Assembly: GCF_000496735.2 (NCBI RefSeq) | Contig: NZ_AYLO01000090.1 | Location: forward strand, 1-56,027 | Source of the DNA: Methyloglobulus morosus KoM1 | GTDB lineage: Bacteria; Pseudomonadota; Gammaproteobacteria; Methylococcales; Methylomonadaceae | DNA length: 56,027 bases | Direction of reading: 5' to 3' | Shown: in pieces, positions 17,911-26,577 of the stretch | How the letters are laid out: each line of letters opens with the position of its first letter | Position numbering within the stretch: the first letter of the stretch is position 1 | The notes under the pieces: model-generated | Seen by the model: the letters and a program-made list of their open reading frames with translations, nothing else | Database searches by the model: none | Told to the model about the DNA's origin: nothing | Translations under genes and position numbers: made by a program

Positions 17911-18876
17911 ATGTCTAAAATTTCTAATAGAGAACATGTACAGTTATCTTTGGTAGTCCCCGTGTATAAAGAGCAAGATAACATAAAGCCATTTCTTGCA
18001 CGAGCTGAAGCTGTTTTTGATTCGATGAAGATAAGTTATGAAATAATTTTTACTCTAGATCCATCTCCAGATAGAACCGAAGAAATTATCCTTGAAGAGA
18101 TAAATCGTAACCCAAATCTGAAACTAATGGTATTTTCGCGTAGATTTGGCCAACCTGCAGCGACTATGGCTGGTATATTGAGCTGCTCAGGAAATACATG
18201 CGTTGTGATAGATGTTGATCTCCAGGATCAACCAGAACTCATTGAACAGTTATACGCCAAATTGAGAGAAGGTTACGAAGTAGTTTATGCCAAACGTCGT
18301 TCCCGCAAAGGAGAAACGCTAGTTAAGCGTGTCATTTCCCATTTTGGATATTCACTAATTAACAAATTCAGCGACGTTCAGATTCCGCGTAACACAGGGG
18401 ACTTCCGTATTATGACGCGGCGGGTTATTGAGGAATTACGTAGGCTGAACGAAAGCCACGGTTTTCTTCGTGGACTAGTGGCATACGTTGGGTTCAAGCA
18501 AGCATTTATTGAATATGATCGTGATGAAAGATTTGCTGGAAAAGGTAACTACAATAGGTTGACTGGATCGCTCAAGATAGGTCTTAATGGCCTGATTAGT
18601 TTTAGTTCCAAACCTTTATTCGTGATGTCGATTAGCGGATTCATTTTGGCTGGATTAAGTTTTTTGCTAGGAGCGTGGTATGTGTTACAGAAGCTTATCG
18701 GTATCGAATTAACTCCGGGACTTTCCACGACTGTCTTGGTCGTGAGTTTCTTCGCTGGTGTGCAGTTGCTGGGTCTTGGACTGATTGGGGAATATGTCGG
18801 TCGAATTTACGATGAAGTGAAGCAGAGGCCAATGTATATTGTAGATCGGCAGATAAACTTTGGAGAGCGGGAGTGA
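17911..18876 (+). CDS. GtrB/DPM1-like polyprenyl-phosphate glycosyltransferase
   Basis: A 321-residue GT2 enzyme with two C-terminal transmembrane helices (about 233-258 and 270-292). The catalytic domain opens with LSLVVPVYKEQDNI and carries VVIDVDLQDQPE with Asp101, Asp103 and Asp106, typical of enzymes that transfer a sugar from a nucleotide sugar to undecaprenyl phosphate (GtrB, ArnC, DPM1). The GtrA-family protein two genes on supports a lipid-linked sugar that is flipped to the periplasm. An 88-base gap precedes it. The sugar is not predictable. Confidence 0.88.
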   Translation: MSKISNREHVQLSLVVPVYKEQDNIKPFLARAEAVFDSMKISYEIIFTLDPSPDRTEEIILEEINRNPNLKLMVFSRRFGQPAATMAGILSCSGNTCVVIDVDLQDQPELIEQLYAKLREGYEVVYAKRRSRKGETLVKRVISHFGYSLINKFSDVQIPRNTGDFRIMTRRVIEELRRLNESHGFLRGLVAYVGFKQAFIEYDRDERFAGKGNYNRLTGSLKIGLNGLISFSSKPLFVMSISGFILAGLSFLLGAWYVLQKLIGIELTPGLSTTVLVVSFFAGVQLLGLGLIGEYVGRIYDEVKQRPMYIVDRQINFGERE

Positions 18877-19751
18877 TGCTGCCTTTTACTTTGCCTCCGC
18901 CTCTAGGGTGTTCTGTTCCTCCTAAGTGGGATGGTAAGAATTTTGTGATTGGTGATAAGTGTGCGCCAGTACTTGAATACAGTGAAAACTTTGCGGGCTG
19001 GTCGGATGATTTGACTGCATTGCATGAAGAAGCTGCGAGAGATAACCACCCTATTGATCTTGCTTCCCGAAATGACGCGGTACGTCAAGTTGAAAAATTC
19101 GGGCGCACCGTAGGCTCTGTCATTATGGAGATAGGGTGTTCCTCCGGTTTTCTGATTCGTGATTTAGTAAAAATTTTTCCAGAAGCAGTTGTTTTGGGTG
19201 CTGACGTGGTAAAAGAGCCTCTCTACCAACTGGCTAAATCGTTACCGAGTGTCCCATTAATTCGCTTTGATCTACTGAAATGCCCCTTGCCAGATCAGAG
19301 TATCGACGTATTGATTATGCTCAATGTTCTGGAGCATATCGAAAATGATGGTATGGCATTAAACAAAGTATTTAAGCTTTTAAAGCCTGGGGGTGTATTA
19401 ATTATCGAGGTGCCATCAGGCCCAAGCCTTTACGACGCATATGATGAAGAGTTACACCATTTTAGGAGATATTCAGCAGTGGAATTGCGTCAAAAATTAA
19501 TAAAATCAGGATTTCATATTTGTAGGGAATCACACCTAGGGTTTTTGCTATATCCAGCGTTTGCGGTTGTAAAGCTACTGAATAAGACATTATTACAAAA
19601 TAAAAACAAAGCTGTTGTCCGTAATCAGGTCAGGAAAACGTCTAATAGTAATATCATGTTGTGGGCTTTGGAATTTGAAACTAAATATCTAAATAGACTG
19701 CGTTTGCCGTTTGGAATTCGTGTTCTCATGTCTGCGCAAAGACCTGTCTAA
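18876..19751 (+). CDS. Class I SAM-dependent methyltransferase
   Basis: A methyltransferase of 291 residues with motif I VIMEIGCSSGFLIRDL, the acidic-loop sequence VLGADVVKEPLYQLA, motif II SIDVLIMLNVLEHIE and motif III FKLLKPGGVLIIEVPSG. I chose the ATG at 18876, which overlaps the previous stop by one base (TGATG); a GTG three bases earlier (18873) is equally in frame. The N-terminal 60 residues are unusual and could recognise the substrate. It is flanked by gtrB-like and gtrA genes, so it may methylate the lipid-linked sugar or its nucleotide precursor. Confidence 0.82.
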   Translation: MLPFTLPPPLGCSVPPKWDGKNFVIGDKCAPVLEYSENFAGWSDDLTALHEEAARDNHPIDLASRNDAVRQVEKFGRTVGSVIMEIGCSSGFLIRDLVKIFPEAVVLGADVVKEPLYQLAKSLPSVPLIRFDLLKCPLPDQSIDVLIMLNVLEHIENDGMALNKVFKLLKPGGVLIIEVPSGPSLYDAYDEELHHFRRYSAVELRQKLIKSGFHICRESHLGFLLYPAFAVVKLLNKTLLQNKNKAVVRNQVRKTSNSNIMLWALEFETKYLNRLRLPFGIRVLMSAQRPV

Positions 19752-19771
19752 TTTTCAAATAAATAGAATTA

Positions 19772-20152
19772 GTGTCTATAGTAATAACTTTTTTTAAGTT
19801 TGGTGCTGTTGGCGCACTAACGGCAGGAATTTATTTTTCAGTCATGTGGGTTGTCCAAGCATATTTAAAATTCAGTTATTTAATAGCCGTTAGTGCAGCT
19901 TATTTCATTTCTACAATCTTTCATTTCTATGCACACAGGCATTTTACCTTTAACGCGGTGAATAATAAGCAAAGTCATCAAGCAATAAGATATCTTCTGG
20001 TATCGGCTATTAACTACCTTTTAACCATTTTTGTAGTCACTGTTTGTGTTGAATTGTTTGGATTATCACCTTATATCGGTGTGTGTTATTCTGTGTTCGT
20101 AACAGTTATTACTGGTTTCATATTGTCTAGATACTGGACTTTCAAATCTTAG
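19772..20152 (+). CDS. GtrA-family membrane protein (putative lipid-linked sugar flippase)
   Basis: A 126-residue inner-membrane protein with four hydrophobic helices (FFKFGAVGALTAGIYFSVMW, LIAVSAAYFISTIFHFYAH, AIRYLLVSAINYLLTIFVVTV, YIGVCYSVFVTVITGFILSRYW), the layout of the GtrA family. GtrA proteins are thought to flip undecaprenyl-phosphate-linked sugars across the membrane. The start codon is GTG. With the GtrB-like enzyme at 17911 and the large membrane protein at 12544, it forms a plausible three-part Gtr-type system that adds a branch sugar outside the membrane. Confidence 0.88.
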   Translation: MSIVITFFKFGAVGALTAGIYFSVMWVVQAYLKFSYLIAVSAAYFISTIFHFYAHRHFTFNAVNNKQSHQAIRYLLVSAINYLLTIFVVTVCVELFGLSPYIGVCYSVFVTVITGFILSRYWTFKS

Positions 20153-20162
20153 GTGAAGCGTT

Positions 20163-21122
20163 GTGGCGAATTTAATTGTGACCGGTTGTGCCGGTTTTAT
20201 TGGAAGTACCCTCGTCGATCGTCTCTTGGCTGACGGTCATCAAGTGACGGGTGTTGACAATTTTTCTACAGGTCAAAGGCGGTTTCTTGAAGGTGCGTTA
20301 GCGCATCAGAATTTTAAGCTCGTTGAAATCGACCTGCTTGATCTTGACGCATTGAAGTTGGCATTTGCCGGTGGCGAGGCGGTTTTTCACCTTTCGGCCA
20401 ATGCCGATGTCCGTTTCGGTACTGAGCATCCACGTAAGGATCTGGAGCAGAATACGATTGCCACTTACAACGTATTAGAGGCCATGCGGAAAAACGGTAT
20501 CAAGAAAATTGCTTTTTCATCGACAGGTTCGGTCTATGGCGAAGCGGAGGTTGTACCGACACCGGAAGATGGGCCATTTCCTATTCAAACCTCGCTCTAC
20601 GGTGCTTCAAAGGCGGCGGGAGAAGGCCTGATTGCGGCATATTGCGAAGGCTTTGGCTTTCAATCCTGGATTTTTCGTTTCGTTTCCATTCTTGGGGAGC
20701 GTTATACCCACGGCCATGTTTTTGACTTTTACCAGAAATTGAAGGCCGATCCGTCACGATTGCCAGTGCTCGGCAATGGCAGGCAGAGGAAGTCTTACCT
20801 TTATGTCCAGGACTGTATCGACGCCATCTTGCTGGCTATGGAAAAAGCTACCGACAAGGTCAATATTTTCAACCTGGGTGTTGATGGTTACTGTGAAGTC
20901 AATGACTCTATCGGCTGGATTTGTGAAGAGTTGGGGGTTAAGCCGCAACTGGAATATTCGGGTGGTGACCGCGGTTGGATTGGAGACAATCCATTTATTT
21001 TTCTGGAGACGAAGAAGATTCAATCGTTGGGGTGGAAGCCGAAGTTTGGTATTCGTGACGGGGTAATCAAGACGGTGGAGTATTTGCGCGAAAATGAATG
21101 GGTATTCGAGGCAAGGGACTGA
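20163..21122 (+). CDS. GalE-like NAD-dependent nucleotide-sugar epimerase
   Basis: A 319-residue SDR-extended epimerase: NAD motif TGCAGFIG (about residues 7-14), GVDNFSTG after the second strand, the SSTGSVYGEA active-site segment and the catalytic Tyr-x3-Lys in YGASKAAGE. It most resembles UDP-glucose/UDP-hexose 4-epimerases. Its start is GTG, and its stop overlaps the next start by one base (TGATG). It is the first gene of a tightly packed block ending with the transaldolase, so it may act on the heptose nucleotide rather than on UDP-glucose; that is inference. Confidence 0.88.
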   Translation: MANLIVTGCAGFIGSTLVDRLLADGHQVTGVDNFSTGQRRFLEGALAHQNFKLVEIDLLDLDALKLAFAGGEAVFHLSANADVRFGTEHPRKDLEQNTIATYNVLEAMRKNGIKKIAFSSTGSVYGEAEVVPTPEDGPFPIQTSLYGASKAAGEGLIAAYCEGFGFQSWIFRFVSILGERYTHGHVFDFYQKLKADPSRLPVLGNGRQRKSYLYVQDCIDAILLAMEKATDKVNIFNLGVDGYCEVNDSIGWICEELGVKPQLEYSGGDRGWIGDNPFIFLETKKIQSLGWKPKFGIRDGVIKTVEYLRENEWVFEARD

Positions 21123-22426
21123 TGAAAGTCTGTATATACGGCCTCTGGCATTTGGGTTCGGTAACTGCCGCTTGTTTGGCATCGGTTGGTCATGATGTTG
21201 TAGGCCTGGATGCGGATCAAAACACTATTGATGGCCTGAAACAAGGTAAAGCACCGCTTTTTGAACCTGGACTTGACGATCTTCTACAGTCAGGGATTGC
21301 CAAAGGGAAGCTGCACTTTACAACTGAAACGGCAGTTGCGGTCGCCGATGCAGAAGTATTGTGGGTGACGTTTGATACGCCTGTCGATGATGATGACGTG
21401 GCAGATGTGGATTTTGTCCTAAGCCAGATCAAGGATGTATTGCCCTTATTGGTGGATGGAACAGTGGTTTTGGTGTCTTCCCAAATGCCTGTGGGCTCTA
21501 TCCGCAATCTTGAAGCGTTTGTTCGCGAGAATATGGCAAATAAGCGGATCAGCTTTGCGTGTTCACCAGAGAACCTGCGTTTGGGCAAAGCATTGGATGT
21601 ATTTTTAAAACCGGATCGGATTGTAGTCGGTGTTCGTTCGCATGATACGCGGCGTAAGTTGGAAACGCTGTTGTTGCCGATTACGGACAGGATTGAATGG
21701 ATGTCTGTTGAGTCGGCGGAGATGACTAAACATGCGATTAATGCTTTTCTGGCAACTTCAGTGACTTTTGCAAACGAGATTGCTTCGATTTGTGAGTTGG
21801 TCGGTGCAGATGCCAAAGAGGTTGAACGTGGGTTAAAGACCGAAACGCGCATCGGTCCGAAGGCTTACCTGTCGCCTGGCGGACCATTTGCCGGGGGGAC
21901 TTTGGCTCGTGATATTGAGTTCTTGGGAGTGGCCGGCAGGGCGAAACAGTTAGTGACGCCACTCCTATCATCGGTACAAAAGAGCAATAATGAACACAAA
22001 AATTGGGTAAGGCGTAAATTGCATGAAAATTTTCCGGAGTTGAAGGGAATTACCGTTGCCATCTGGGGGCTGACTTATAAGCCCGGTACAGATACACTGC
22101 GCCGCTCTCTTGCCGTGGAACTTTGTGATTGGCTGGTCGAACAAGGGGCTATTGTGCATGTGTATGACCCCGTCGTTCGAGTGTTACCCGAATATTGGCC
22201 TGGCAGCGTGGTTTCCTATGCACAGCCTCTTGATGCAGTGAACCAGGCAGACGTACTGGTTGTAGGCACTGAATGGCAGGAATTTCGCCAAGCAGCAGAG
22301 GGATTGCTGTCTGTGGCAAGCCCTGATCTTGTCGTGATTGATGCCAACCGACATCTTCAAACAGCGGTGTTGCCTTTAGGGTTGAAATACCTTGCCGTGG
22401 GTACTCTTTCTGTAAACGAGGTTTGA
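21122..22426 (+). CDS. UDP-glucose/GDP-mannose dehydrogenase-family protein lacking the catalytic cysteine
   Basis: A 434-residue member of the nucleotide-sugar dehydrogenase family with all three domains: N-terminal NAD domain, middle domain with TKHAINAFLATSVTFANEIA (conserved Lys and Asn kept), and C-terminal domain (VAIWGLTYKPGTDTLRRS). The catalytic loop, normally GFGGSCFPKD, here reads FAGGTLARD, with Thr260 in place of the thiol that forms the thiohemiacetal. The loop PEFLREG is also altered to PENLRLG. It should not make a uronic acid by the normal two-step route. The start ATG at 21122 overlaps the GalE-like stop; an upstream in-frame start (21098) is unlikely. Confidence 0.88.
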   Translation: MKVCIYGLWHLGSVTAACLASVGHDVVGLDADQNTIDGLKQGKAPLFEPGLDDLLQSGIAKGKLHFTTETAVAVADAEVLWVTFDTPVDDDDVADVDFVLSQIKDVLPLLVDGTVVLVSSQMPVGSIRNLEAFVRENMANKRISFACSPENLRLGKALDVFLKPDRIVVGVRSHDTRRKLETLLLPITDRIEWMSVESAEMTKHAINAFLATSVTFANEIASICELVGADAKEVERGLKTETRIGPKAYLSPGGPFAGGTLARDIEFLGVAGRAKQLVTPLLSSVQKSNNEHKNWVRRKLHENFPELKGITVAIWGLTYKPGTDTLRRSLAVELCDWLVEQGAIVHVYDPVVRVLPEYWPGSVVSYAQPLDAVNQADVLVVGTEWQEFRQAAEGLLSVASPDLVVIDANRHLQTAVLPLGLKYLAVGTLSVNEV

Positions 22427-22427
22427 G

Positions 22428-23303
22428 ATGCAAAAGGTATTATCAGGTAAGGTGGCAATCATTACTGGCGCTAATCAAGGTTTTGGCCTAGAAGTCGCTA
22501 GAAAATATGTGTTGGCGGGCGCTGATGTAATGTTGTGCGCGCGAAATACAGCTTTGCTGAGGGATGCGCAGGACGACCTCGTCAAATTGGCAGAAACTGA
22601 CCAAAAAATTTTTGCAAAAGCGGCCGATGTTTCGGTTGAGTACGATGTACAGGCTCTGGTTAGCGAAACGATTTCTCAGCTTGGTGGTTGTGACATCCTT
22701 GTTAATAACGCGGGCATCTATGGCCCCAAAGGTGAGATCGAAGAAGTCGATTGGTCTGAATGGATCAAGGCAATTGAGATTAATGTTTATGGCTCGATCT
22801 TGATGTGCCGGGCAATTTTGCCGCACTTCAAGGCGCAGGGCTACGGGAAAATAATTCAACTGTCAGGTGGCGGGGCTACCAACCCGATACCCCGTATAAG
22901 TGCATATGCAGTATCCAAAGCAGCGATTGTAAGGTTTGCCGAGACACTCGCCGAAGAGGTGCGGGGTACGGGCATTGATGTAAATGCCATTGCACCCGGA
23001 GCATTAAATACCCGTATGCTTGATGAAGTGCTAGAAGCCGGACCGGAAAAAGTTGGTCAGGATTTCTATGAGCGCTCGCTAAAGCAAAAAGAGTCAGGCG
23101 GCATTCCGCTGAGTCGAGGCGCTGATTTGGCTTTATTTTTGGCATCTTCGGCAAGTGACGGCATCACGGGCAAGCTCATCAGTGCGGTTTGGGATGACTG
23201 GGAACACTGGCCGGAACATCGGGATGAATTGTCCACTAGCGACGTTTATACGCTCCGCCGCATTACTGGACGTGATCGAGGGTTTGCTTGGGGCGATAAG
23301 TGA
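22428..23303 (+). CDS. Classical SDR oxidoreductase
   Basis: A 291-residue classical short-chain dehydrogenase with the cofactor motif TGANQGFG (about 14-21), NNAG, the active-site Ser in IIQLSGGGA and Tyr-x3-Lys in YAVSK. The C-terminal tail is long (GKLISAVWDDWEHWPEH...TGRDRGFAWGDK), beyond the usual 250 residues, and probably shapes the sugar pocket. It starts two bases after the dehydrogenase-like gene and overlaps the next gene (GTGA). It likely oxidises or reduces a heptose-derived nucleotide sugar. Confidence 0.85.
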   Translation: MQKVLSGKVAIITGANQGFGLEVARKYVLAGADVMLCARNTALLRDAQDDLVKLAETDQKIFAKAADVSVEYDVQALVSETISQLGGCDILVNNAGIYGPKGEIEEVDWSEWIKAIEINVYGSILMCRAILPHFKAQGYGKIIQLSGGGATNPIPRISAYAVSKAAIVRFAETLAEEVRGTGIDVNAIAPGALNTRMLDEVLEAGPEKVGQDFYERSLKQKESGGIPLSRGADLALFLASSASDGITGKLISAVWDDWEHWPEHRDELSTSDVYTLRRITGRDRGFAWGDK

Positions 23304-24310
23304 GCGATCTTGATACGACTTTGAGAATCGGGATTGTCGGTTGTGGCCTGATTGGGCAAAAAAGGGCAAAAGCACTGGGAACTGGTGGGCGGTTGGTGGC
23401 TTGTGCCGATATAGATGTAGGGCGTGCCGAGAATTTAGCAAAAGGTTTCGGCGCTAAGGTTTTCGGCGACTGGCGTGACCTAGTTTGCTTACTAGAAGTC
23501 GATGTTGTCGTGATAGCTACCTTGCATGATTCACTTGCCGCAATTACGCTTGCTGCCGTTGAAGCCGGGAAACATGTCCTCGTCGAAAAACCTGCAGCCC
23601 GGTCAGCTAAAGAGCTAGAACCAGTGATCGCTGCCGCCGAGAAAAAAGGGGTGAAAGTCCGTGTCGGGTTCAATCATCGCTATCACCGTTCCCTGCGCAA
23701 GGCGAAGGAAATCTTTGATTCCGGTGCGCTAGGCGAGTTGATGTTCATCCGTGGTCGATACGGTCATGGCGGACGTATCGGATATGATAAGGAATGGCGG
23801 GCTAAACCTGAACTTTCTGGTGGCGGTGAGTTGATTGACCAAGGGCCTCACCTGATTGATCTGTCGCGTTGGTTTCTAGGCGACTTCAGCGAGGTGCAGG
23901 GGTTTGCCCATACTTACTATTGGGACATGCCTGTCGATGACAATGGCTTCATGCTCCTTAAGACAGAAAAAAAACAAACGGCTTTTTTGCATGCATCCTG
24001 CACGGAATGGAAAAATCTTTTCTCGATGGAGATATACGGTCGGGACGGCAAGCTGGATTTGTCTGGGCTGGGGGGCAGTTACGGCGTAGAGAAGCTTACT
24101 TGGTACAAGATGTTACCGGAAATGGGGCCACCGGATACCATCTCTTGGGAATATCCCATGGGGGATGATTCGTGGGTGGTCGAGATGGCTGAGTTCTATG
24201 ATGATATTCGACTTAATCGAAGCCCTGCAGCCGGACTGGGCGATGCTTATGCAGCGCTGAAAATTATTGAACAAATTTATAAGGAGTCTGGTTATGATCA
24301 TAGCGCGTAG
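23300..24310 (+). CDS. Gfo/Idh/MocA-family NAD(P)-dependent oxidoreductase
   Basis: A 336-residue sugar oxidoreductase with the Rossmann motif GIVGCGLIGQKRA near residue 10, the EKP motif in HVLVEKPAAR and the catalytic Asp/His pair in GGELIDQGPHLIDLSRWF. The family oxidises or reduces sugar C2 or C3 carbonyls; WbpB/WlbA are members. It starts at GTG inside the SDR stop (GTGA) and its end overlaps the kinase gene by 17 bases. Placed among heptose genes, it likely works on a heptose, but a role with the WbpE-like aminotransferase at 3986 is also possible. Confidence 0.88.
   Translation: MSDLDTTLRIGIVGCGLIGQKRAKALGTGGRLVACADIDVGRAENLAKGFGAKVFGDWRDLVCLLEVDVVVIATLHDSLAAITLAAVEAGKHVLVEKPAARSAKELEPVIAAAEKKGVKVRVGFNHRYHRSLRKAKEIFDSGALGELMFIRGRYGHGGRIGYDKEWRAKPELSGGGELIDQGPHLIDLSRWFLGDFSEVQGFAHTYYWDMPVDDNGFMLLKTEKKQTAFLHASCTEWKNLFSMEIYGRDGKLDLSGLGGSYGVEKLTWYKMLPEMGPPDTISWEYPMGDDSWVVEMAEFYDDIRLNRSPAAGLGDAYAALKIIEQIYKESGYDHSA
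24282..24286 (+). promoter_or_regulatory. Ribosome-binding site fixing the hddA start
   Basis: AGGAG inside the end of the Gfo/Idh/MocA gene stands seven bases before the ATG at 24294, so the kinase begins there and overlaps its upstream neighbour by 17 bases. Confidence 0.7.
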
Positions 24311-25277
24311 TCCTTTACGCATTACCTTGGGTGGCGGCGGCACCGACTTACCCTCCTATTACCGTGAGCATGAAGGTTTTCTGGTTTCAGCGGCCATCGA
24401 CAAATATGTCTATGTGAATGTGATGCGCCCGTTTACTCCGGGTATCTACCTTAAATATTCGCAACTGGAACATGTTGATCACATTGCCGATGTCAAACAT
24501 CCCATCATTCGCGAAGCCTTACGCTTGCTTGATTTCAAGACACCGCAGGTTGAAATCACTACCCTGGCAGATATTCCTGCCGGGACGGGTCTTGGTTCGT
24601 CCGGTAGCTTTACTACGGCGTTGTTGAAGGCGCTTTATGCGCATCGCCGCCGGCATCTGCACCAAGAGGAATTGGCGGAACTTGCCTGTCATATCGAAAT
24701 AGACCGCCTAGGCGAGCCTGTTGGCAAGCAGGATCAATATGCGGCGGCTGTCGGAGGCGTGACCTGTTTCACTTTTCACAAGGATGACAGGGTCACGGCA
24801 AGACCCCTGAATATAAGTATGGATACCTTTTTTGATCTGGAAGATAATTTACTGCTTTTCTTCACCGGATATTCCCGCAGCGCGGGTAGTATCTTGAAAG
24901 ATCAGAACGTACGTACCAAGACCAGCGATGATGAAATGCTCAAAAACCTCCATTATGTGAAGGAACTGGGCTATCAGAGTATGGAAGTGCTTGAAAAAGG
25001 CGATACCCCGGCTTTCGGTGAAATTATGCACAAGCATTGGCTGCATAAAAAGCAACGCTCTAGTGGCATGAGTAACCCCCAGATTGATTTATGGTATGAC
25101 TTAGCCATGAATAATGGTGCGATAGGCGGTAAGCTGGTTGGTGCGGGTGGTGGTGGATTCCTTATGTTCATGGCGAAGGACCGTAACAAGTTAAGGCATG
25201 CAATGAGTTCGGCTGGACTGGAAGAAGTACGGTTTCGTTTTGATTTTGAAGGCAGCAAAGTGGTGTTGTCGTCTTAA
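24294..25277 (+). CDS. hddA: D-glycero-D-manno-heptose 7-phosphate kinase-like GHMP kinase (HddA)
   Basis: A 327-residue GHMP kinase. Motif 1 is SPLRITLGGGGTDLPS at the N-terminus, motif 2 is PAGTGLGSSGSF (ATP loop), and motif 3 is GGKLVGAGGGGFLMF. The short PLR(I/L)xLGGGGTD start is typical of HddA and sugar kinases acting on heptose or fucose. With gmhA, gmhB and hddC next to it, the heptose 7-phosphate to 1,7-bisphosphate step is the best reading. The start ATG at 24294 has an AGGAG site (24282-24286) seven bases upstream; an earlier in-frame start (24267) lacks one. Confidence 0.88.
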   Translation: MIIARSPLRITLGGGGTDLPSYYREHEGFLVSAAIDKYVYVNVMRPFTPGIYLKYSQLEHVDHIADVKHPIIREALRLLDFKTPQVEITTLADIPAGTGLGSSGSFTTALLKALYAHRRRHLHQEELAELACHIEIDRLGEPVGKQDQYAAAVGGVTCFTFHKDDRVTARPLNISMDTFFDLEDNLLLFFTGYSRSAGSILKDQNVRTKTSDDEMLKNLHYVKELGYQSMEVLEKGDTPAFGEIMHKHWLHKKQRSSGMSNPQIDLWYDLAMNNGAIGGKLVGAGGGGFLMFMAKDRNKLRHAMSSAGLEEVRFRFDFEGSKVVLSS

Positions 25278-25981
25278 TGTTGACCGTCGCAATTTTGGCC
25301 GGTGGTTTGGCTACGCGGCTGCGTCCTATTACAGAGACTATCCCGAAAGCTTTGGTTGATGTGGCAGGGCGGCCTTTTATTGAATGGCAACTCGATTATC
25401 TACATCAGCAGGGTATTGGGCATGTTGTATTGTGCATCAGCTATCTTGGCGAGCAGATTGAGGAAGTGATTGGCGATGGACGGCGGTTTGGGCTTAGGGT
25501 TGATTACTCCTATGATGGTGCCCGTTTGCTAGGTACTGGCGGGGCGCTCAGAAAGGCGTTGCCCATGCTAGGTGACTCGTTTTTCGTCTTTTACGGTGAT
25601 TCATATTTGCCTATCAGTTTCGTTGATGTCGAGGTAAATTTCTTGGCACAAGGTCAGCCAGCACTAATGACAGTGCTTAAAAACGGCGACCGCTGGGATA
25701 GGAGTAACGTGCTTTTCAGCGGGGGTAAGTTGGTTGAGTACAATAAATATTCCCCCTCCAAAGATATGGACTATATCGATTATGGGCTTGGTGTGTTGTC
25801 ATCGGAATTATTGTTGGCCTATCCTAAAGACCAGCCGTTTGACCTCGCTGAAGTTTATCAGCGACTATCCCAAGAAGGGCGGTTAGCGGGTTATGAAGTG
25901 TTTGAACGATTTTATGAAATCGGCTCCATTGAGGGCCTGAAAGAGACAGAAGCATATCTAACTAAAGGCATTGATAAATGA
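25277..25981 (+). CDS. hddC: D-glycero-D-manno-heptose 1-phosphate guanylyltransferase-like (HddC)
   Basis: A 234-residue nucleotidyltransferase with the NTP signature LAGGLATRLRP near the N-terminus, KALVDVAGRPFIEWQLDYL, GTGGAL and the metal-binding Asp in FYGDSYLP. It resembles HddC and other sugar-1-phosphate nucleotidyltransferases. Given its flanks, it likely couples GTP to heptose 1-phosphate, giving GDP-D-glycero-D-manno-heptose. The nucleotide (GDP) is taken from the family, not seen. It overlaps hddA by one base and gmhA by four. Confidence 0.87.
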   Translation: MLTVAILAGGLATRLRPITETIPKALVDVAGRPFIEWQLDYLHQQGIGHVVLCISYLGEQIEEVIGDGRRFGLRVDYSYDGARLLGTGGALRKALPMLGDSFFVFYGDSYLPISFVDVEVNFLAQGQPALMTVLKNGDRWDRSNVLFSGGKLVEYNKYSPSKDMDYIDYGLGVLSSELLLAYPKDQPFDLAEVYQRLSQEGRLAGYEVFERFYEIGSIEGLKETEAYLTKGIDK

Positions 25982-26577
25982 ATTATTCACAACAACATGT
26001 TAATGAGGCCATCGCTATCCTCAATACATTAAACGTAGACGCTATCGAAAAGATGGCAGAATTGTTGGCAACCGTTAAGCAAAATCAAGGTCGGCTCTTT
26101 TTCCTGGGTGTAGGCGGTAGCGCAGGCAACTGTTCTCACGCAGTGAACGATTTTCGTAAGATAGTGGGCATTGAGTCTTATGCGCCTACCGATAATGTGT
26201 CGGAATTGACCGCCCGAACGAACGATGAAGGTTGGCAGACCATCTTTGTCGAATGGTTAAAGACCAGTCGTTTAGGTGAAAAAGATGCCCTGTTCATCTT
26301 ATCTGTGGGGGGCGGTAATTTGGAAAAGAACATCAGTCCGAATCTTGTAGAAGCCCTAAAATATGCCAAGGCGGTCGGTGCTAAAATAACGGGTATTGTT
26401 GGGCGCGACGGTGGTTACACAGCGAAAGTGGCCGATGTCTGCGCTATCGTCCCAACGGTAAACGCTGAGACAATTACCCCTCATTCGGAAGCATTCCAGG
26501 CTGTGATTTGGCACCTGTTGGTGTCGCACCCCAAGCTCAAGGCCAATGAGACCAAATGGGAGTCGGCGGTTAAGTGA
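25978..26577 (+). CDS. gmhA: Sedoheptulose 7-phosphate isomerase-like SIS protein (GmhA)
   Basis: A 199-residue SIS-domain protein that should convert sedoheptulose 7-phosphate to D-glycero-D-manno-heptose 7-phosphate. It has the phosphosugar loop LGVGGSAGNCSHAVNDF (about 43-59), LSVGGGNLEKN, IVGRDGGYTAK and a late HSEAFQAVIWHLL helix with the conserved acidic/His pair. The loop reads GVGGSA rather than the GNGGSA common in GmhA. It overlaps both neighbours (ATGA with hddC, GTGA with gmhB). Confidence 0.88.
   Translation: MNYSQQHVNEAIAILNTLNVDAIEKMAELLATVKQNQGRLFFLGVGGSAGNCSHAVNDFRKIVGIESYAPTDNVSELTARTNDEGWQTIFVEWLKTSRLGEKDALFILSVGGGNLEKNISPNLVEALKYAKAVGAKITGIVGRDGGYTAKVADVCAIVPTVNAETITPHSEAFQAVIWHLLVSHPKLKANETKWESAVK

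Noticed and set aside
23300-24310. WbpB-type oxidase paired directly with the WbpE-like enzyme
   Set aside because: Only the general Gfo/Idh/MocA motifs are shared; the gene is coupled to heptose genes 18 kb away, so the pairing is not shown.
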